Of a DNA stretch of 64,000 bases, positions 63,901-64,000 are shown piece after piece. Origin of the DNA: Anticarsia gemmatalis (taxonomy: Eukaryota; Arthropoda; Insecta; Lepidoptera; Erebidae); NCBI RefSeq assembly GCF_050436995.1, contig NC_134771.1, positions 3,451,501 through 3,515,500 on the forward strand. Direction: 5' to 3'. The notes under the pieces are model-generated. The model made no database searches. It saw nothing but the letters and a program-made list of their open reading frames with translations, and had not been told where the DNA came from. Within the stretch, counting starts at the first letter, position 1. Every line of letters starts with the position of its first letter. A program made the position numbers and the translations under genes.

Positions 63901-64000
63901 ATGCACTACCATCGTCCTCCGTGCCCGATGCTCCAGTCGCGTTATCCGACTTTTTTGATGCCGTACTGTCCATTATTTCTATGTGATCAGTGTCTCCTGA
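826..64000 (-). CDS. PIP5K: PIP5K type I lipid kinase gene, whole exon chain
   Basis: This gene encodes a type I phosphatidylinositol 4-phosphate 5-kinase, which phosphorylates PI4P at the 5-hydroxyl to make PI(4,5)P2 at the plasma membrane, feeding PLC signalling, endocytosis and actin control. Twelve shared exons join in phase. Numbering from the Met codon at 63973, the model shows IGHRRVGEGGEITYKK, the glycine-rich loop GASGS (168-172), the ATP-binding lysine in FIIKT (K185), DLKGSTYKR (250-258), MDYSLL (312-317), IIDILQSYR (410-418; D412 metal binding) and the specificity loop with K421-K422 and E424. Glu in that loop is the known mark of PI4P 5-kinases rather than type II kinases. No core residue is missing. 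The chain then branches into three alternative C-terminal ends. Exon joins were read by eye; no transcript was available. The 5' end lies beyond the right edge, and the third 3' branch may pass the left edge. Confidence 0.95.
1010..1226 (-). repeat. tRNA-derived SINE, family D
   Basis: On the minus strand, a tRNA-like head with B box GGTTCGATTCCC and an anticodon-stem-like region is followed by a body ending ...AACAGGCGTTATATT. Related copies lie at 37035-37560, 49351-49607 and 58760-58990. Not a functional tRNA. Confidence 0.7.
1394..1488 (-). CDS. PIP5K: PIP5K branch C exon 2
   Basis: It reads VCWTPPASVEGSTPTWTEGT then PSFTESSSSEQ, with split codons at both ends that match the neighbours. 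Acceptor TTTTTCCAG and donor GTGGGTAC. The sequence is Ser/Thr/Pro-rich and GC-rich, in strong contrast with the intron around it. Confidence 0.82.
1868..2090. repeat. dispersed repeat, family G
   Basis: A unit with TTTCATTGAAACCAGCCAA, GTGTGTGCACAATACACAGG and CTCTCCGAGGCACGCAGAT. Similar copies lie at 26800-26905, 32115-32330 (opposite strand) and 37757-37935. Probably a SINE or a LINE fragment; no coding content. Confidence 0.6.
2164..2383 (-). CDS. PIP5K: PIP5K branch C exon 1, Ser/Pro-rich tail
   Basis: It reads GAPLSCCSTPPPPFEEAPPP, RTSRTNSSSTTSSSASGRRR and GASSAASVMTTSSASSLALT, ending PAALSSARSNDA. The exon is clearly GC-rich against AT-rich flanks. Acceptor ACCTTCAG; the first two bases (CG) complete the exon 12 or cassette codon. 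The donor is GTAATA, and the last codon (AG+C, Ser) is completed by the next exon. A TPPP...FEE run after the kinase core fits a PIP5K C-terminus. The plus-strand frame here is a shadow. Confidence 0.82.
2665..2812. repeat. MITE family 2, copy 1
   Basis: Imperfect inverted arms beginning ACTGTTTTACTAATAAACGT, with the inner motif ACAGTGTTTTGTC and its complement. A second full copy is at 18503-18678, and half-copies lie at 11321-11360, 21936-21974 and 35941-36050. Confidence 0.8.
2813..3503. other. AT-rich intron between tail B and branch C
   Basis: At 2850-2955 there is a diverged dispersed repeat (GATAAT...ACTTATCAGAAGTG), with similar stretches near 8080-8170, 11700-11810 and 60370-60480. 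Nothing else is recognised. Confidence 0.4.
3504..3509 (-). terminator. candidate poly(A) signal for tail B
   Basis: An AATAAA on the minus strand lies 58 bases past the tail B stop codon, a normal spacing for a short 3' UTR. It supports exon B being a terminal exon. Confidence 0.5.
3567..5035 (-). CDS. PIP5K: PIP5K alternative terminal exon B (488-residue tail)
   Basis: A long open frame follows an acceptor with a fair tract (TTTTTGTCGATCACCAG at 5036) that leaves two bases to complete the exon 12 codon, giving ...EEIDTPVSLSDVTAHITP. The tail contains a proline-rich SH3-ligand-like run RVPPPVPPRGSPK, an acidic serine stretch (DDTSLTESSSEERIVIHE), many Lys-rich segments and a strongly basic end (RQKKKGSFKRKSDKKKVLK) before the stop at 3567-3569. 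I recognise no catalytic or folded domain. An AATAAA lies about 60 bases past the stop. The frame is open upstream of the acceptor to 5129, and an internal Met (MAASEPDIAF) exists, so a separate gene or another first exon cannot be excluded. Confidence 0.7.
5036..6478. other. intron stretch, nothing recognised
   Basis: AT-rich sequence between tail B and the 39-nt cassette exon. I see no exon with both splice sites and no clear repeat. Confidence 0.5.
6479..6517 (-). CDS. PIP5K: PIP5K candidate 39-nt cassette exon
   Basis: A small GC-rich island in AT-rich intron has an acceptor (CTAATGGATAG) and a strong donor (CAG|GTGAGACT). It starts with two bases completing the exon 12 codon and ends one base into a codon: GAASSSGVGSVKA. 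It is a symmetric phase-1 exon of 13 codons, so it can be included or skipped before the 2383 exon without changing frame. Its Ser/Gly content resembles the following C-terminal exons. The acceptor has only a modest pyrimidine tract. Confidence 0.6.
6688..6905. repeat. MITE family 4 with 11-bp ends
   Basis: The ends TAGGGTTGCCA and TGGCAACCCTA form a perfect 11-bp terminal inverted repeat around about 200 bases of non-coding sequence. Only one copy was seen in the window. Confidence 0.6.
6910..7135. repeat. MITE family 5, copy 1
   Basis: The right end GAACCGAATATGTGTGTAGCA matches the ends of the copy at 34912-35067. Internal CGAGTCGGTTTTGTTGTTCG is shared. The left end is decayed. Confidence 0.7.
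7577..7762 (-). mobile_element. short Helitron, family 2, copy 1
   Basis: On the minus strand it starts TCTAATATATAAAATTCTCG and ends in a hairpin (GGCAAA...TTTGCC) followed by GAGTCAGCTAG. It sits between A and T, as Helitrons do. Non-autonomous, with no coding content. A near-identical copy is at 42742-42929. Confidence 0.82.
8396..8580. repeat. dispersed repeat, family E
   Basis: TCGTATGGTTAGTGGTCAACC, then TTCAAGCCGCC-like text, GCCCTCCGAAGCA and a CACTATGCGGTCACCCATCT motif. Copies lie near 24173, 30577, 44823 and 56233, with reversed fragments at 50195 and 61311. Probably a SINE. Confidence 0.65.
9675..9936 (+). repeat. tRNA-derived SINE, family A, near-full copy
   Basis: It shares GTGAAAGAAAACATCGTGA, AGTTCTTGAAGG..TGCAAAG, CCCCAACCCGCAC and the tail CCCTTGCCCAGCAGTGG with the full copy at 60005-60320, which has a tRNA-like head. 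The head here is eroded. Confidence 0.65.
10597..10782. repeat. long-TIR palindromic MITE, family 1, copy 2
   Basis: Ends TACAGTCAACTTGGGTAACT and its complement. The inner left arm is shorter than in the copy at 112-343, as if part had been deleted. Confidence 0.85.
10980..11200. repeat. cluster of TGCAAAATGTATG motifs on both strands
   Basis: TGCAAAATGTATG-like words and their complement CATACATTTTGCA recur about six times, some inverted to each other. This may be a decayed palindromic repeat or a motif cluster; the cause is unknown. Confidence 0.5.
11406..11525. repeat. palindromic MITE family 3, copy 1
   Basis: Near-perfect arms running ACTCCCGG...ACATTTAACGGTAG...TCTATTCAATAGCGTTT and back. 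Other copies are at 14256-14732 (split by insertions) and 31461-31576. Confidence 0.85.
12018..12027 (-). terminator. candidate poly(A) signals for tail A
   Basis: Overlapping AATAAA motifs on the minus strand lie about 290 bases after the tail A stop. No other support was seen, and AATAAA is common by chance in such AT-rich sequence. Confidence 0.35.
12312..13426 (-). CDS. PIP5K: PIP5K alternative terminal exon A (370-residue tail)
   Basis: A long open frame begins after a plausible acceptor (TTTGTTATCAG at 13427). Its first two bases (GA) complete the codon left by exon 12, giving ...EEIDTPGRNYIGRPIKDYNP. The tail is hydrophilic: Ser/Arg-rich at the start (RQSRLSPRSSLRSSMSD), an acidic patch IDDEDEDGRWKRR, repeated QT/AVQA-like segments, and a stop at 12312-12314 after IIIVPPAD. 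I recognise no domain. Overlapping AATAAA motifs lie about 290 bases past the stop (12018-12027, minus strand). At 374 codons in AT-rich DNA it is very unlikely to be chance. It could instead be part of a nested gene with its own first exon, but the phase match favours an alternative PIP5K tail. Confidence 0.72.
14320..14520 (-). mobile_element. Helitron 3' end fragment inside the MITE
   Basis: On the minus strand it ends GGGGTCAGCTAG at 14320. The inner sequence resembles other short Helitrons (ATCGGTCCAGCCG). The far end is not clear. Confidence 0.5.
14560..14665 (+). repeat. SINE family A tail
   Basis: Contains CCCGCACTTGGCCAGCGTGG, AAGGCCTAACCCCTCCCTCA and GGGAGGAGACCCTTGCCCAG, then a TTTATTTATTT tail. 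Confidence 0.75.
14769..14843 (-). CDS. PIP5K: PIP5K exon 12, last shared exon
   Basis: It reads LKHSPSKRKSIAKPSRPQEE then IDTP. The (S)LKHSPSKRK run corresponds to the basic PSPSKK stretch just after the catalytic domain in animal PIP5Ks. Acceptor CACCACAG and donor GTATGTGT at 14768. It ends one base (G) into a codon, and all three candidate 3' branches begin with exactly the two bases needed to complete it. Confidence 0.93.
14844..20510. other. 5.7-kb intron between exons 11 and 12
   Basis: It holds MITE 2 (18503-18678), a tRNA-like SINE fragment near 18300 and a SINE A fragment near 19880. I see no exon. A GC-richer patch at 17928-17960 has no convincing splice sites. Confidence 0.5.
18503..18678. 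repeat. MITE family 2, copy 2
   Basis: Inverted arms CTGTCTTACTAATAAACG...CTCTGATTA and TAATCAGAG...TTTACTAGTCACACAG, with ACAGTGTTTT-type inner arms. Confidence 0.78.
20511..20598 (-). CDS. PIP5K: PIP5K exon 11, end of the kinase core
   Basis: It reads DTVSVHRPSFYAQRFLDFMA then KTVFKKIPS, the conserved end of the PIP5K catalytic domain. Acceptor ATTTCAG and donor GTAAGTAT; it ends one base into a Ser codon. Confidence 0.97.
20704..20816 (-). repeat. SINE family A tail
   Basis: The reverse complement of the family A tail (CCCACTGCTGGGCAAGGGTC...GCCAAGTGCGGGTTGG), with AT-rich ATAATAATAATAA next to it. Confidence 0.75.
21417..21549 (-). CDS. PIP5K: PIP5K exon 10, specificity loop
   Basis: It reads PPGGIPARNARGERLLLFLG, IIDILQSYRLRKKLEHTWKS and MIHDG. 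IIDILQSYR carries the metal-binding aspartate (D412 of the model). The K421-K422...E424 pattern is the activation/specificity loop that sets PI4P preference in type I enzymes. Acceptor TTGTGTAG and donor GTAAGT; it ends in phase 0. Confidence 0.97.
21999..22106 (+). repeat. SINE family A tail next to the exon 9 donor
   Basis: A family A tail (GGCCAGCGTTGTGGAC...CCCAGCAGTGGGACAGTAATG) ends about 15 bases from the 5' splice site of exon 9. Confidence 0.72.
22121..22213 (-). CDS. PIP5K: PIP5K exon 9, acidic insert
   Basis: It reads SINRQRLVAHSTAMESIQAE and SEPIDEEEDV, with split codons at both ends. It is the acidic part of the kinase insert that precedes GGIPARN. Acceptor GTTGCAG and donor GTGAGT. 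A SINE fragment ends about 15 bases beyond the donor. Confidence 0.93.
22287..22380 (+). repeat. SINE family A tail, truncated
   Basis: Starts at GTGGACTCAAGGC and ends with CCCTTGCCCAG and TGGGTTAAATGTATT. Lies 75 bases upstream of the exon 9 acceptor. Confidence 0.68.
22582..22691 (+). repeat. SINE family A tail
   Basis: Contains GTCCCAATCCGCTCTTGGCC, ACGGGAGGAGACCCTTGCCC and TGGGTTAAATTTATTATAA. The third family A fragment within 700 bases. Confidence 0.75.
23398..23600 (-). repeat. tRNA-derived SINE, family C, copy 1
   Basis: On the minus strand, an A box (GTGGCGCAGTGGTTTAGGTC-like) and a B box region, then a body with GGTCTGGTTGTA, GTTTGTATGTTTG and a CCGCGG...GCGGGAGTTGTC end. A better preserved copy is at 53179-53384. 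Confidence 0.75.
24173..24410. repeat. dispersed repeat, family E, longest copy
   Basis: Includes CGTATGGTTAGTAAGCAACC, CCAGTTCAAATACCACTATGC, GGTCACCCATCTATAAAATG and a GCTTAACC...TTTACCGATCGGTAAGC end. Confidence 0.65.
25115..25768 (-). repeat. tandem duplication of the exon 8 end and its splice donor
   Basis: Diverged tandem units contain AAGAGCGGGCTTAATAGAAC then CTAG|GTATGTAG on the minus strand. The genuine copy is the exon 8 end. Further copies lie with donors at 25587 (intact), about 25424 (ATAG|GTATGT) and about 25187 (GT lost). Spacings are 141, 163 and 237 bases. Between them, units such as CCCAATTTAGCC and CATCATCCTACCACC repeat more finely. The 141-base step is a multiple of three and keeps the frame open. 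Confidence 0.85.
25729..25874 (-). CDS. PIP5K: PIP5K exon 8, MDYSLL catalytic segment
   Basis: It reads IMDYSLLVGIHNLDEAQREK, SEARKRTDSGQSDDDAEGEP and KKSGLNRTR. MDYSLL holds the catalytic aspartate; the rest is the start of the variable insert typical of the family. The donor is CTAG|GTATGT at 25728, and the last codon (AG+G, Arg) is completed by exon 9. The reading frame stays open for another 223 bases past this donor because the exon end is tandemly duplicated downstream (separate entry), so a longer 3' form of the exon is possible. Confidence 0.96.
25896..26001 (-). repeat. SINE family A tail forming the exon 8 acceptor region
   Basis: A reverse-oriented family A tail (CCCACTGCTGGGC...GCCAAGTGTGGGTTG). 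Its T/A-rich end (TTTAAATTTATTTATTAATT on the minus strand) runs directly into the acceptor at 25875. Confidence 0.7.
26010..26345. repeat. dispersed repeat, family F, copy 1
   Basis: Contains TTTTTCCAACTATTTTTGAGTCAG, AGCGACTGCCTATCGGACCT, GACTGGTTGTCAGACTTTCA and GCAGCTGTTGTTAACTAAG. Copy 2 is at 36310-36670, with a reversed fragment at 60700-60820. Probably a SINE/LINE tail. Confidence 0.62.
26356..26508 (-). CDS. PIP5K: PIP5K exon 7
   Basis: It reads ANKGERQKTSPTYKDLDFIE, HHTEGLFLEADTYNALIKTM and QRDCRVLESFK, matching the insect PIP5K core between DLKGS and MDYSLL. Acceptor TTTCCAG and donor GTACAA; 51 codons, phase 0 at both ends. Confidence 0.96.
26800..26905. repeat. dispersed repeat, family G fragment
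   Basis: Shares TTTCATTGAAACCAGCCAAC and GTGCACAATACACAGGTACA with the repeat at 1868-2090. Confidence 0.6.
27086..27238 (-). CDS. PIP5K: PIP5K exon 6, DLKGS motif
   Basis: It reads NPRTLLPKFFGLYCYQCNSK, NVRLVAMNNLLPSSVKLHQK and YDLKGSTYKRK. DLKGSTYKR is a signature of phosphatidylinositol phosphate kinases. Acceptor TTTACAG and donor GTATGT; 51 codons, phase 0 at both ends. Confidence 0.97.
27239..27712. other. intron 5, nothing recognised
   Basis: Between exons 5 and 6. It contains an open plus-strand frame without similarity I can name and no clear repeat apart from a Helitron-like CTAGCATTTGCCCGCGACTT end near 27610. Confidence 0.4.
27713..27877 (-). CDS. PIP5K: PIP5K exon 5, glycine loop and ATP lysine
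   Basis: It reads MSMCSAPLRELSNPGASGSI, FYLTMDDEFIIKTVQHKEGE and FLQKLLPGYYLNLDQ. It carries the nucleotide-binding loop GASGS and the ATP-contacting lysine in FIIKT. Acceptor TTTCCCAG and donor GTAACT; 55 whole codons, phase 0 at both ends. Confidence 0.97.
27903..28155 (-). mobile_element. short Helitron, family 1
   Basis: On the minus strand it starts TCTATACTAATATTATAAAG and ends with the hairpin CGCAAGCGAAGTTGCG then CGGGTCAGCTAT (final CTAG decayed). Non-autonomous. It abuts a SINE B copy at 28160. Confidence 0.85.
28160..28421 (-). repeat. tRNA-derived SINE, family B, copy 1
   Basis: On the minus strand the head is TTTGGCGCAGTGGTTTAAGC and the B box GGTTCGAATCCCACC, then a body with AGCACGAGTATATGTTCTGA and a tail GTGTGTGAGTTGTCCCACGA. 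Same family as 48361-48628. Confidence 0.85.
28641..28731 (-). repeat. SINE family A tail
   Basis: Contains TGTCCCACTGCAGGGCAAGG, GGTTAGGCCTTGAGTCCGCC and GCCAAGTGCGGGTTGG. Confidence 0.72.
28732..29464. other. intron 4 remainder, nothing recognised
   Basis: No exon signals and no clear repeat that I can define in this stretch. Confidence 0.45.
29465..29676 (-). CDS. PIP5K: PIP5K exon 4, N-lobe
   Basis: It reads IQHAIGGLASKPERDLLMQD, a segment with HEGSNHTPAHHYSEFKFKTY, then APIAFRYFRDLFGIQPDDFL. This is the highly conserved N-lobe of insect PIP5K. The acceptor is ATTGCAG, with two bases completing the Gly codon from exon 3, and the donor is GTGAGT. It is 212 bases long and ends in phase 0. 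Confidence 0.97.
29728..29830 (+). repeat. SINE family A tail, diverged
   Basis: Contains CCCCGGACTTGGCCAACGTG and CTTTTACCCAGAAGTGGGAC. Lies about 50 bases upstream of the exon 4 acceptor. Confidence 0.6.
30083..30211 (-). repeat. SINE family B fragment
   Basis: The 3' half of family B (TTGGACAACTCACACACGGT...AGCAGAGCTTGTACTATGGT); the tRNA-like head is missing. Confidence 0.7.
30577..30745. repeat. dispersed repeat, family E
   Basis: Contains CGTATGGTTAGTGGTGAAAC, AGTTGTTTAAGCCGCCCGAA and AATATGCGGTCACCCATCTC. Confidence 0.6.
31461..31576. repeat. palindromic MITE family 3, copy 3
   Basis: Arms ACATTTAACGGTAGTTTATC and TTAACTACCGTTAAATGTA, with outer ends CCGGTTTCTG and CCAGAAAC. Confidence 0.78.
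32115..32330. repeat. dispersed repeat, family G, reversed copy
   Basis: Contains CGGAGAGCACGTAAAGCCGT, GTGTATTGTGCACACACTTG and TTGGCTGGTTTTAATGAAAC, the reverse of 1868-2090. Confidence 0.62.
34240..34577 (+). mobile_element. Helitron-like element ending CTAG, mosaic
   Basis: Ends CACGGACAACAGCTAG before T at 34578, after a body with CTGACTTACTGACTGACATA and CCCAAACCACTGGACTGATC. The start is not certain. Confidence 0.45.
34912..35067. repeat. MITE family 5, copy 2
   Basis: Ends TGCTACACACGATTTGGTTC and GAACCGAATACGTGTGTAGC give an imperfect terminal inverted repeat of about 24 bases. Internal GAGTCGGTTTTGTTGTTCGA is shared with 6910-7135. Confidence 0.78.
35670..35844 (-). mobile_element. 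short Helitron
   Basis: On the minus strand it begins TCTAATATTATAAATACGTA and ends GATCGGGTCAGCTAG, flanked by A and T. The 3' hairpin is weak. Non-coding. Confidence 0.6.
36310..36670. repeat. dispersed repeat, family F, copy 2
   Basis: Contains CTTCCAACTATGTTGGAGTC, GACTGGTTGTCAGACTTTCA and GCGGCTGTTGTTAACTAAGT. The fuller of the two copies. Confidence 0.65.
37035..37560 (+). repeat. tRNA-derived SINE, family D, split by a Helitron
   Basis: The tRNA-like head (GCGGTCGGCAGTGTATCCGA and B box GGTTCGATTTC) lies at 37035-37136. The body resumes at 37397 and ends GGTTATAAGAGGCGTTTTAA. The 260 bases between are a family 1 Helitron. Confidence 0.75.
37137..37396 (+). mobile_element. short Helitron, family 1, inside a SINE
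   Basis: Begins TCTTTACTATAAAGCTGAAG and ends with the hairpin CGCAAGCGAAGTTGCG then CGGGTCAGCTAG, flanked by A and T. Confidence 0.88.
37757..37935. repeat. dispersed repeat, family G, diverged
   Basis: Contains CGATATTCGACTACGAAAGC and CTCATAGACCGGTGGGACGA, related to 1868-2090. Confidence 0.5.
40078..40470 (+). repeat. Helitron-like fragment with internal tandem and inverted array
   Basis: It begins TCCTACAAATATTATCAATG, as at 58029. The segment CTTTCACGCAAAAACTACTG...GGTAAAATACAGGTGAAAG then repeats four times. The first junction is a 28-base perfect inverted repeat with a 7-base spacer (40194-40256); later junctions are GTGAAAGACGTCTTTCAC. The right end is cut by a family A repeat. Confidence 0.82.
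40470..40658 (-). repeat. SINE family A, long copy without head
   Basis: Contains TCCCACTGCTGGGCAAGGGT, CCAAGTGCGAGCTGGGGACT, TCCTTCAAGAACTGTGTAAA and TTTTCTTTCAACATATGAAC. It ends just before a Helitron. Confidence 0.7.
40660..40916 (+). mobile_element. short Helitron, family 1
   Basis: Begins TCTATACTAATATTATAAAG and ends CGCAAGCGAAGTTGCG then CGGGTCAGCTAG, between A and T. Contains a (GTTT)n run. Confidence 0.9.
42742..42929 (-). mobile_element. short Helitron, family 2, copy 2
   Basis: On the minus strand it begins TCTATTTATAAAATTCTCGC and ends with a GGCAAA...TTTGCC hairpin and GTGTCAGCTAG, between A and T. Confidence 0.82.
43868..44050. repeat. dispersed repeat, family H
   Basis: Contains CGACAAGATGTATGGATGTG, AATGAAGCAAGGGAAG, ACCTAGTGGCGTTCT and CCCTACGGGAAGAAGGTGTG with a (TGTA)n end. 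Copies lie near 10518 (fragment), 49890, 54062, 55500, 59503 and 62150. Confidence 0.6.
44655..45225. repeat. direct repeat pair flanking a family E copy
   Basis: GTGCTGGCG...GTGAC(A/G)TCAC(A/T)ATGACATAAG then GCTTAATACTATA occurs at 44665-44715 and again at 45160-45212. Between them lies a family E copy (44823-44990). Confidence 0.55.
45915..46053 (-). CDS. PIP5K: PIP5K exon 3, start of the kinase core
   Basis: The exon reads PAVGPSGAISKVHKSDRKIG, then HRRVGEGGEITYKKIQSSQI and MGSIQLG. IGHRRV and ITYKKI are the conserved opening of type I PIP kinases. The acceptor is CTCATTACAG and the donor GTAAGTAC; it ends one base into a Gly codon, which exon 4 completes. Confidence 0.95.
46795..46955 (+). 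repeat. SINE family C, copy 3 without full head
   Basis: Contains GGGTTCGATCTCACACGG, GTCTGGTTCTATTTGGTGTC and GTTTGTAAAAGTCCCCGCGA, then GTTGTCTTTTTAG. Confidence 0.7.
47020..47157 (+). repeat. SINE family A, partial
   Basis: Contains ACAGTTCTTGAAAGACTGCA, AAGTCCCCAATTTGGGCTGA and GACTTGCGCCAGTGTGACAG. Confidence 0.55.
48361..48628 (+). repeat. tRNA-derived SINE, family B, full length
   Basis: Head TTTGGCGCAGTGGTTAAAGT and B box GGTTCTAATCCCACC, body with TGATGAGCACGGTTATTTGC and AAGTATATAAGTATCTTTAT, and a poly(A) tail. The best preserved SINE in the window. The tRNA-like head lacks good acceptor pairing, so it is not a working tRNA. Confidence 0.9.
48730..48973 (-). mobile_element. short Helitron, family 1
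   Basis: On the minus strand it begins TCTATACTAATATTATAAAG and ends near the hairpin (CGCAAGCGAAGTGGCGC) with GAGTCAGCTAG, between A and T. Confidence 0.88.
49351..49607 (-). repeat. tRNA-derived SINE, family D, full copy
   Basis: On the minus strand, head GTGCGGTCGGTAGTGTATCC and B box GGTTCGATTCCCGC, then a body with CAATGGTAGACCGGAGTTAA, and the end GGTATAACAGGCGTGATATT. Confidence 0.8.
49890..50035. repeat. dispersed repeat, family H
   Basis: Contains TTACAAACTCCCTTTGCTTC, ATCCATACATCTTGTCATAC and TTTTTGCAAGACATCACCGA, the reverse of 43868-44050. Confidence 0.55.
50733..52360 (-). mobile_element. Tc1-like DNA transposon, 1628 bp
   Basis: The ends CACTGCCGGTCAAAAGTTTG... and its complement form a perfect 27-base terminal inverted repeat, with TA target duplications (50731-50732 and 52361-52362). 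It encodes one decayed transposase on the minus strand. The perfect ends suggest recent insertion or use by a helper element. Confidence 0.95.
50915..51957 (-). pseudogene. Tc1-family transposase, two frameshifts
   Basis: Starting at the Met at 51957, the N-terminal part (51957-51634) has the paired-like helix-turn-helix DNA-binding region (KSEREIASQLKLSKTCVHNA) and a GRPR-like hinge (RPRSGRPRA). The second part (51637-51071) has the catalytic DDE residues in VIWADESKF, FQQDNDPKHSS and PPQSPDLNPIELLWEELDR. The frame shifts near 51640, in a short A run, and again near 51075. The remaining C-terminus, with SSKEDMWKVLQESW and ARMPRPVKKVIKCKGG, lies in a third frame ending at 50915. All three acidic residues are kept, with a 34-residue D-E spacing by eye. 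As it stands it cannot make a full enzyme. Confidence 0.93.
52840..53022 (+). mobile_element. Helitron-like 3' fragment
   Basis: Contains AAACCGACTTTGATAAAACT and CCGTTTTATATTAAATTCAA, then CGCCGCGCGGGTCAGCTTAT, a decayed CTAG end. Confidence 0.5.
53179..53384 (-). repeat. tRNA-derived SINE, family C, best copy
   Basis: On the minus strand, head GTGGCGCAGTGGTTTAGGTC, B box GGTTCGATTCCCACACGG, body AATTGCTTCGGGTCTGGTTG and tail GCGGGAGTTGTCTTTTTTAA. It is related to family B in the head only. Confidence 0.82.
53995..54170. repeat. SINE A fragment followed by family H
   Basis: GCTGGGCAAGGG..ACTCTCG and GGGATTAGGCCTT mark a family A fragment. From 54062, TACATAAAATTACGCTTATT, GGATAGGCAGAGACTAAAGA and GCCACTTGGTACGATCC mark family H. 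Confidence 0.55.
54621..54834 (-). mobile_element. mariner deletion derivative with about 60-bp ends
   Basis: The arms 54621-54680 and 54775-54834 are inverted copies (TTAGGTCGGGGAWAAAGTCT and onwards). The 90-base centre on the minus strand translates as KIDIWVPHELTERNLMNRVL, matching the WVPHEL motif region of mariner transposases. TA lies on both flanks. A non-autonomous remnant in which most of the transposase is gone. Confidence 0.82.
55500..55655. repeat. dispersed repeat, family H
   Basis: Contains GATGTATGGATGTGAATGAG, ACCAAGTGGCGTTATCTGG and GGGAAGAAGGCGTGATATTA, then (TGTA)n. Confidence 0.58.
56233..56362. repeat. dispersed repeat, family E, truncated
   Basis: Contains CGTATGGTTAGTGGTCAACC, TTGTTCAAGCCGCCCGAAAG and ACAACCGAGACCGACTTTTA. 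Confidence 0.62.
56720..56822 (+). repeat. SINE family A tail, diverged
   Basis: Contains AAACCGCACTTGGTCAGCGT and AACTCCTCCTTCATTCCGG, with a TTTAATTTATTAAA end. Confidence 0.6.
57183..57300 (-). repeat. SINE family C, diverged
   Basis: Contains GACTTTTACAAACATTGAAA, CAGGCAGACCCGAAACAACT and TCGAACTCGCAACCTTCC, the family C body and B box in reverse. Confidence 0.5.
57397..57648 (+). mobile_element. short Helitron, family 1
   Basis: Begins TCTATACTAATATTATAAAG and ends CGCAAGCGAAGTTGCG then CGGGTCAGCTAG, between A and T. Confidence 0.9.
58029..58217 (+). mobile_element. short Helitron, family 4
   Basis: Begins TCCTAATAATTTTATAAATG, carries CACTCTTTCACTAAGAAACT and ACACATAGGATACTTATTAC, and ends CCGGCAGAAGCTAG, between A and T. 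Related fragments lie at 39000-39110, 40078-40470, 40980-41065 and 60880-61000. Confidence 0.75.
58760..58998 (+). repeat. tRNA-derived SINE, family D, with (TTTA)n tail
   Basis: A degraded head (GAGGTCTGTAGTGTAATGGT), body CAAGAGGCTCGCCCCCTATA and CTTCGGGTATCACAGGCGTG, then five TTTA units. Confidence 0.65.
59372..59585. repeat. SINE A tail then family H fragment
   Basis: A reversed family A tail (59372-59466: GCTGGGCAAAGGTGTCCTCC) is followed by family H (59503-59585: CATAAAACCACGCCTTCTTC, CGCCACTTGGTGCGATCC). Confidence 0.6.
60005..60320 (-). repeat. tRNA-derived SINE, family A, full-length copy
   Basis: On the minus strand the head AGCCGAATGGCATGAGCATT and B box GGTTCAAACCTCAGGC lead into AATTAACACTTGTCCAATGG, GTTCTTGTAGGGATACAAAG and CCCAACCCGTTCTAG, then the CTGGTCCAACAGTG tail. 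This copy shows that the many short family A fragments are 5'-truncated SINEs. Confidence 0.75.
60700..60820. repeat. dispersed repeat, family F, reversed fragment
   Basis: Contains ACTGGGTTGTGGAGGTCCGA and CTGGAAACCGACTCCAACAT, the reverse of 36310-36670. Confidence 0.6.
61311..61410. repeat. dispersed repeat, family E, reversed fragment
   Basis: Contains CTCACCGATCGGTAAATTAG and CCATAGATGGGTGACCGCTT, the reverse of the 24173-24410 end. Confidence 0.6.
61421..61688 (-). mobile_element. short Helitron, family 1
   Basis: On the minus strand it begins TCTATACTAATATAATAAAG with a long GTTT-rich run and ends CGCAAGCGAAGTTGCG then CGGGTCAGCTAG, between A and T. It directly abuts a family E fragment. 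Confidence 0.9.
63736..63779 (-). CDS. PIP5K: PIP5K exon 2, 44-nt exon
   Basis: A 44-base exon sits between a good acceptor (CTCTTTGCAG) and a consensus donor (GTAAGTGA). It completes the split codon of exon 1 and reads DRDKSSIAEKNAPYD, ending in phase 0. It is far too short for ORF finders and was recognised from its splice sites and phase fit on both sides. It belongs to the variable N-terminal region. Confidence 0.8.
63910..64000 (-). CDS. PIP5K: PIP5K exon 1 (first coding exon seen), partial
   Basis: The frame is open from the window edge (SGDTDHIEI) into MDSTASKKSDNATGASGTED. The first Met in view is at 63973, but because the frame stays open upstream the true start could lie outside the window. 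The donor is GTAGTG at 63909, and the exon ends one base into a codon. This is the low-complexity acidic N-terminus ahead of the kinase core, which is poorly conserved in the family. The join is supported by phase with the next two exons. Confidence 0.75.

Overview
The window is AT-rich animal nuclear DNA, almost certainly from a moth or butterfly. Three things point there: an insect-type phosphatidylinositol 4-phosphate 5-kinase, very dense TC...CTAG Helitron remnants of the kind common in Lepidoptera, and several tRNA-derived SINE families. The species cannot be named from the sequence.

One protein gene fills the window. It lies on the minus strand and runs off the right end, and possibly the left: a type I phosphatidylinositol 4-phosphate 5-kinase (PIP5K). 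I could join 12 shared coding exons with GT/AG borders and matching phases: 64000-63910, 63779-63736, 46053-45915, 29676-29465, 27877-27713, 27238-27086, 26508-26356, 25874-25729, 22213-22121, 21549-21417, 20598-20511 and 14843-14769. They give an intact kinase core of about 488 residues, counted from the first Met in view. Introns range from about 130 bases to about 17.7 kb.

The last shared exon (donor at 14768) can be spliced in phase to three different 3' ends: a 370-residue tail at 13426-12312, a 488-residue proline- and lysine-rich tail at 5035-3567 with a poly(A) signal just beyond, or a chain of short Ser/Pro-rich exons (2383-2164, 1488-1394, 926-826) that is still open at the left end. 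A 39-base phase-1 cassette exon (6517-6479) can sit before the third chain. The gene therefore looks built to put one kinase core on several C-terminal tails, much as mammalian PIP5K1C does with its tail variants. A second feature of note is a tandem duplication of the 3' end of exon 8 with its 5' splice site. It creates a competing donor 141 bases downstream that would insert 47 residues in frame.

The rest is intron filled with repeats: a decayed Tc1-like transposon with perfect 27-bp ends inserted in a Helitron, a mariner deletion derivative, at least nine other short Helitrons, five palindromic or long-TIR MITE families, at least four tRNA-derived SINE families, and some unassigned dispersed repeats. 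Several are nested. I see no rRNA, functional tRNA, CRISPR or second intact gene.
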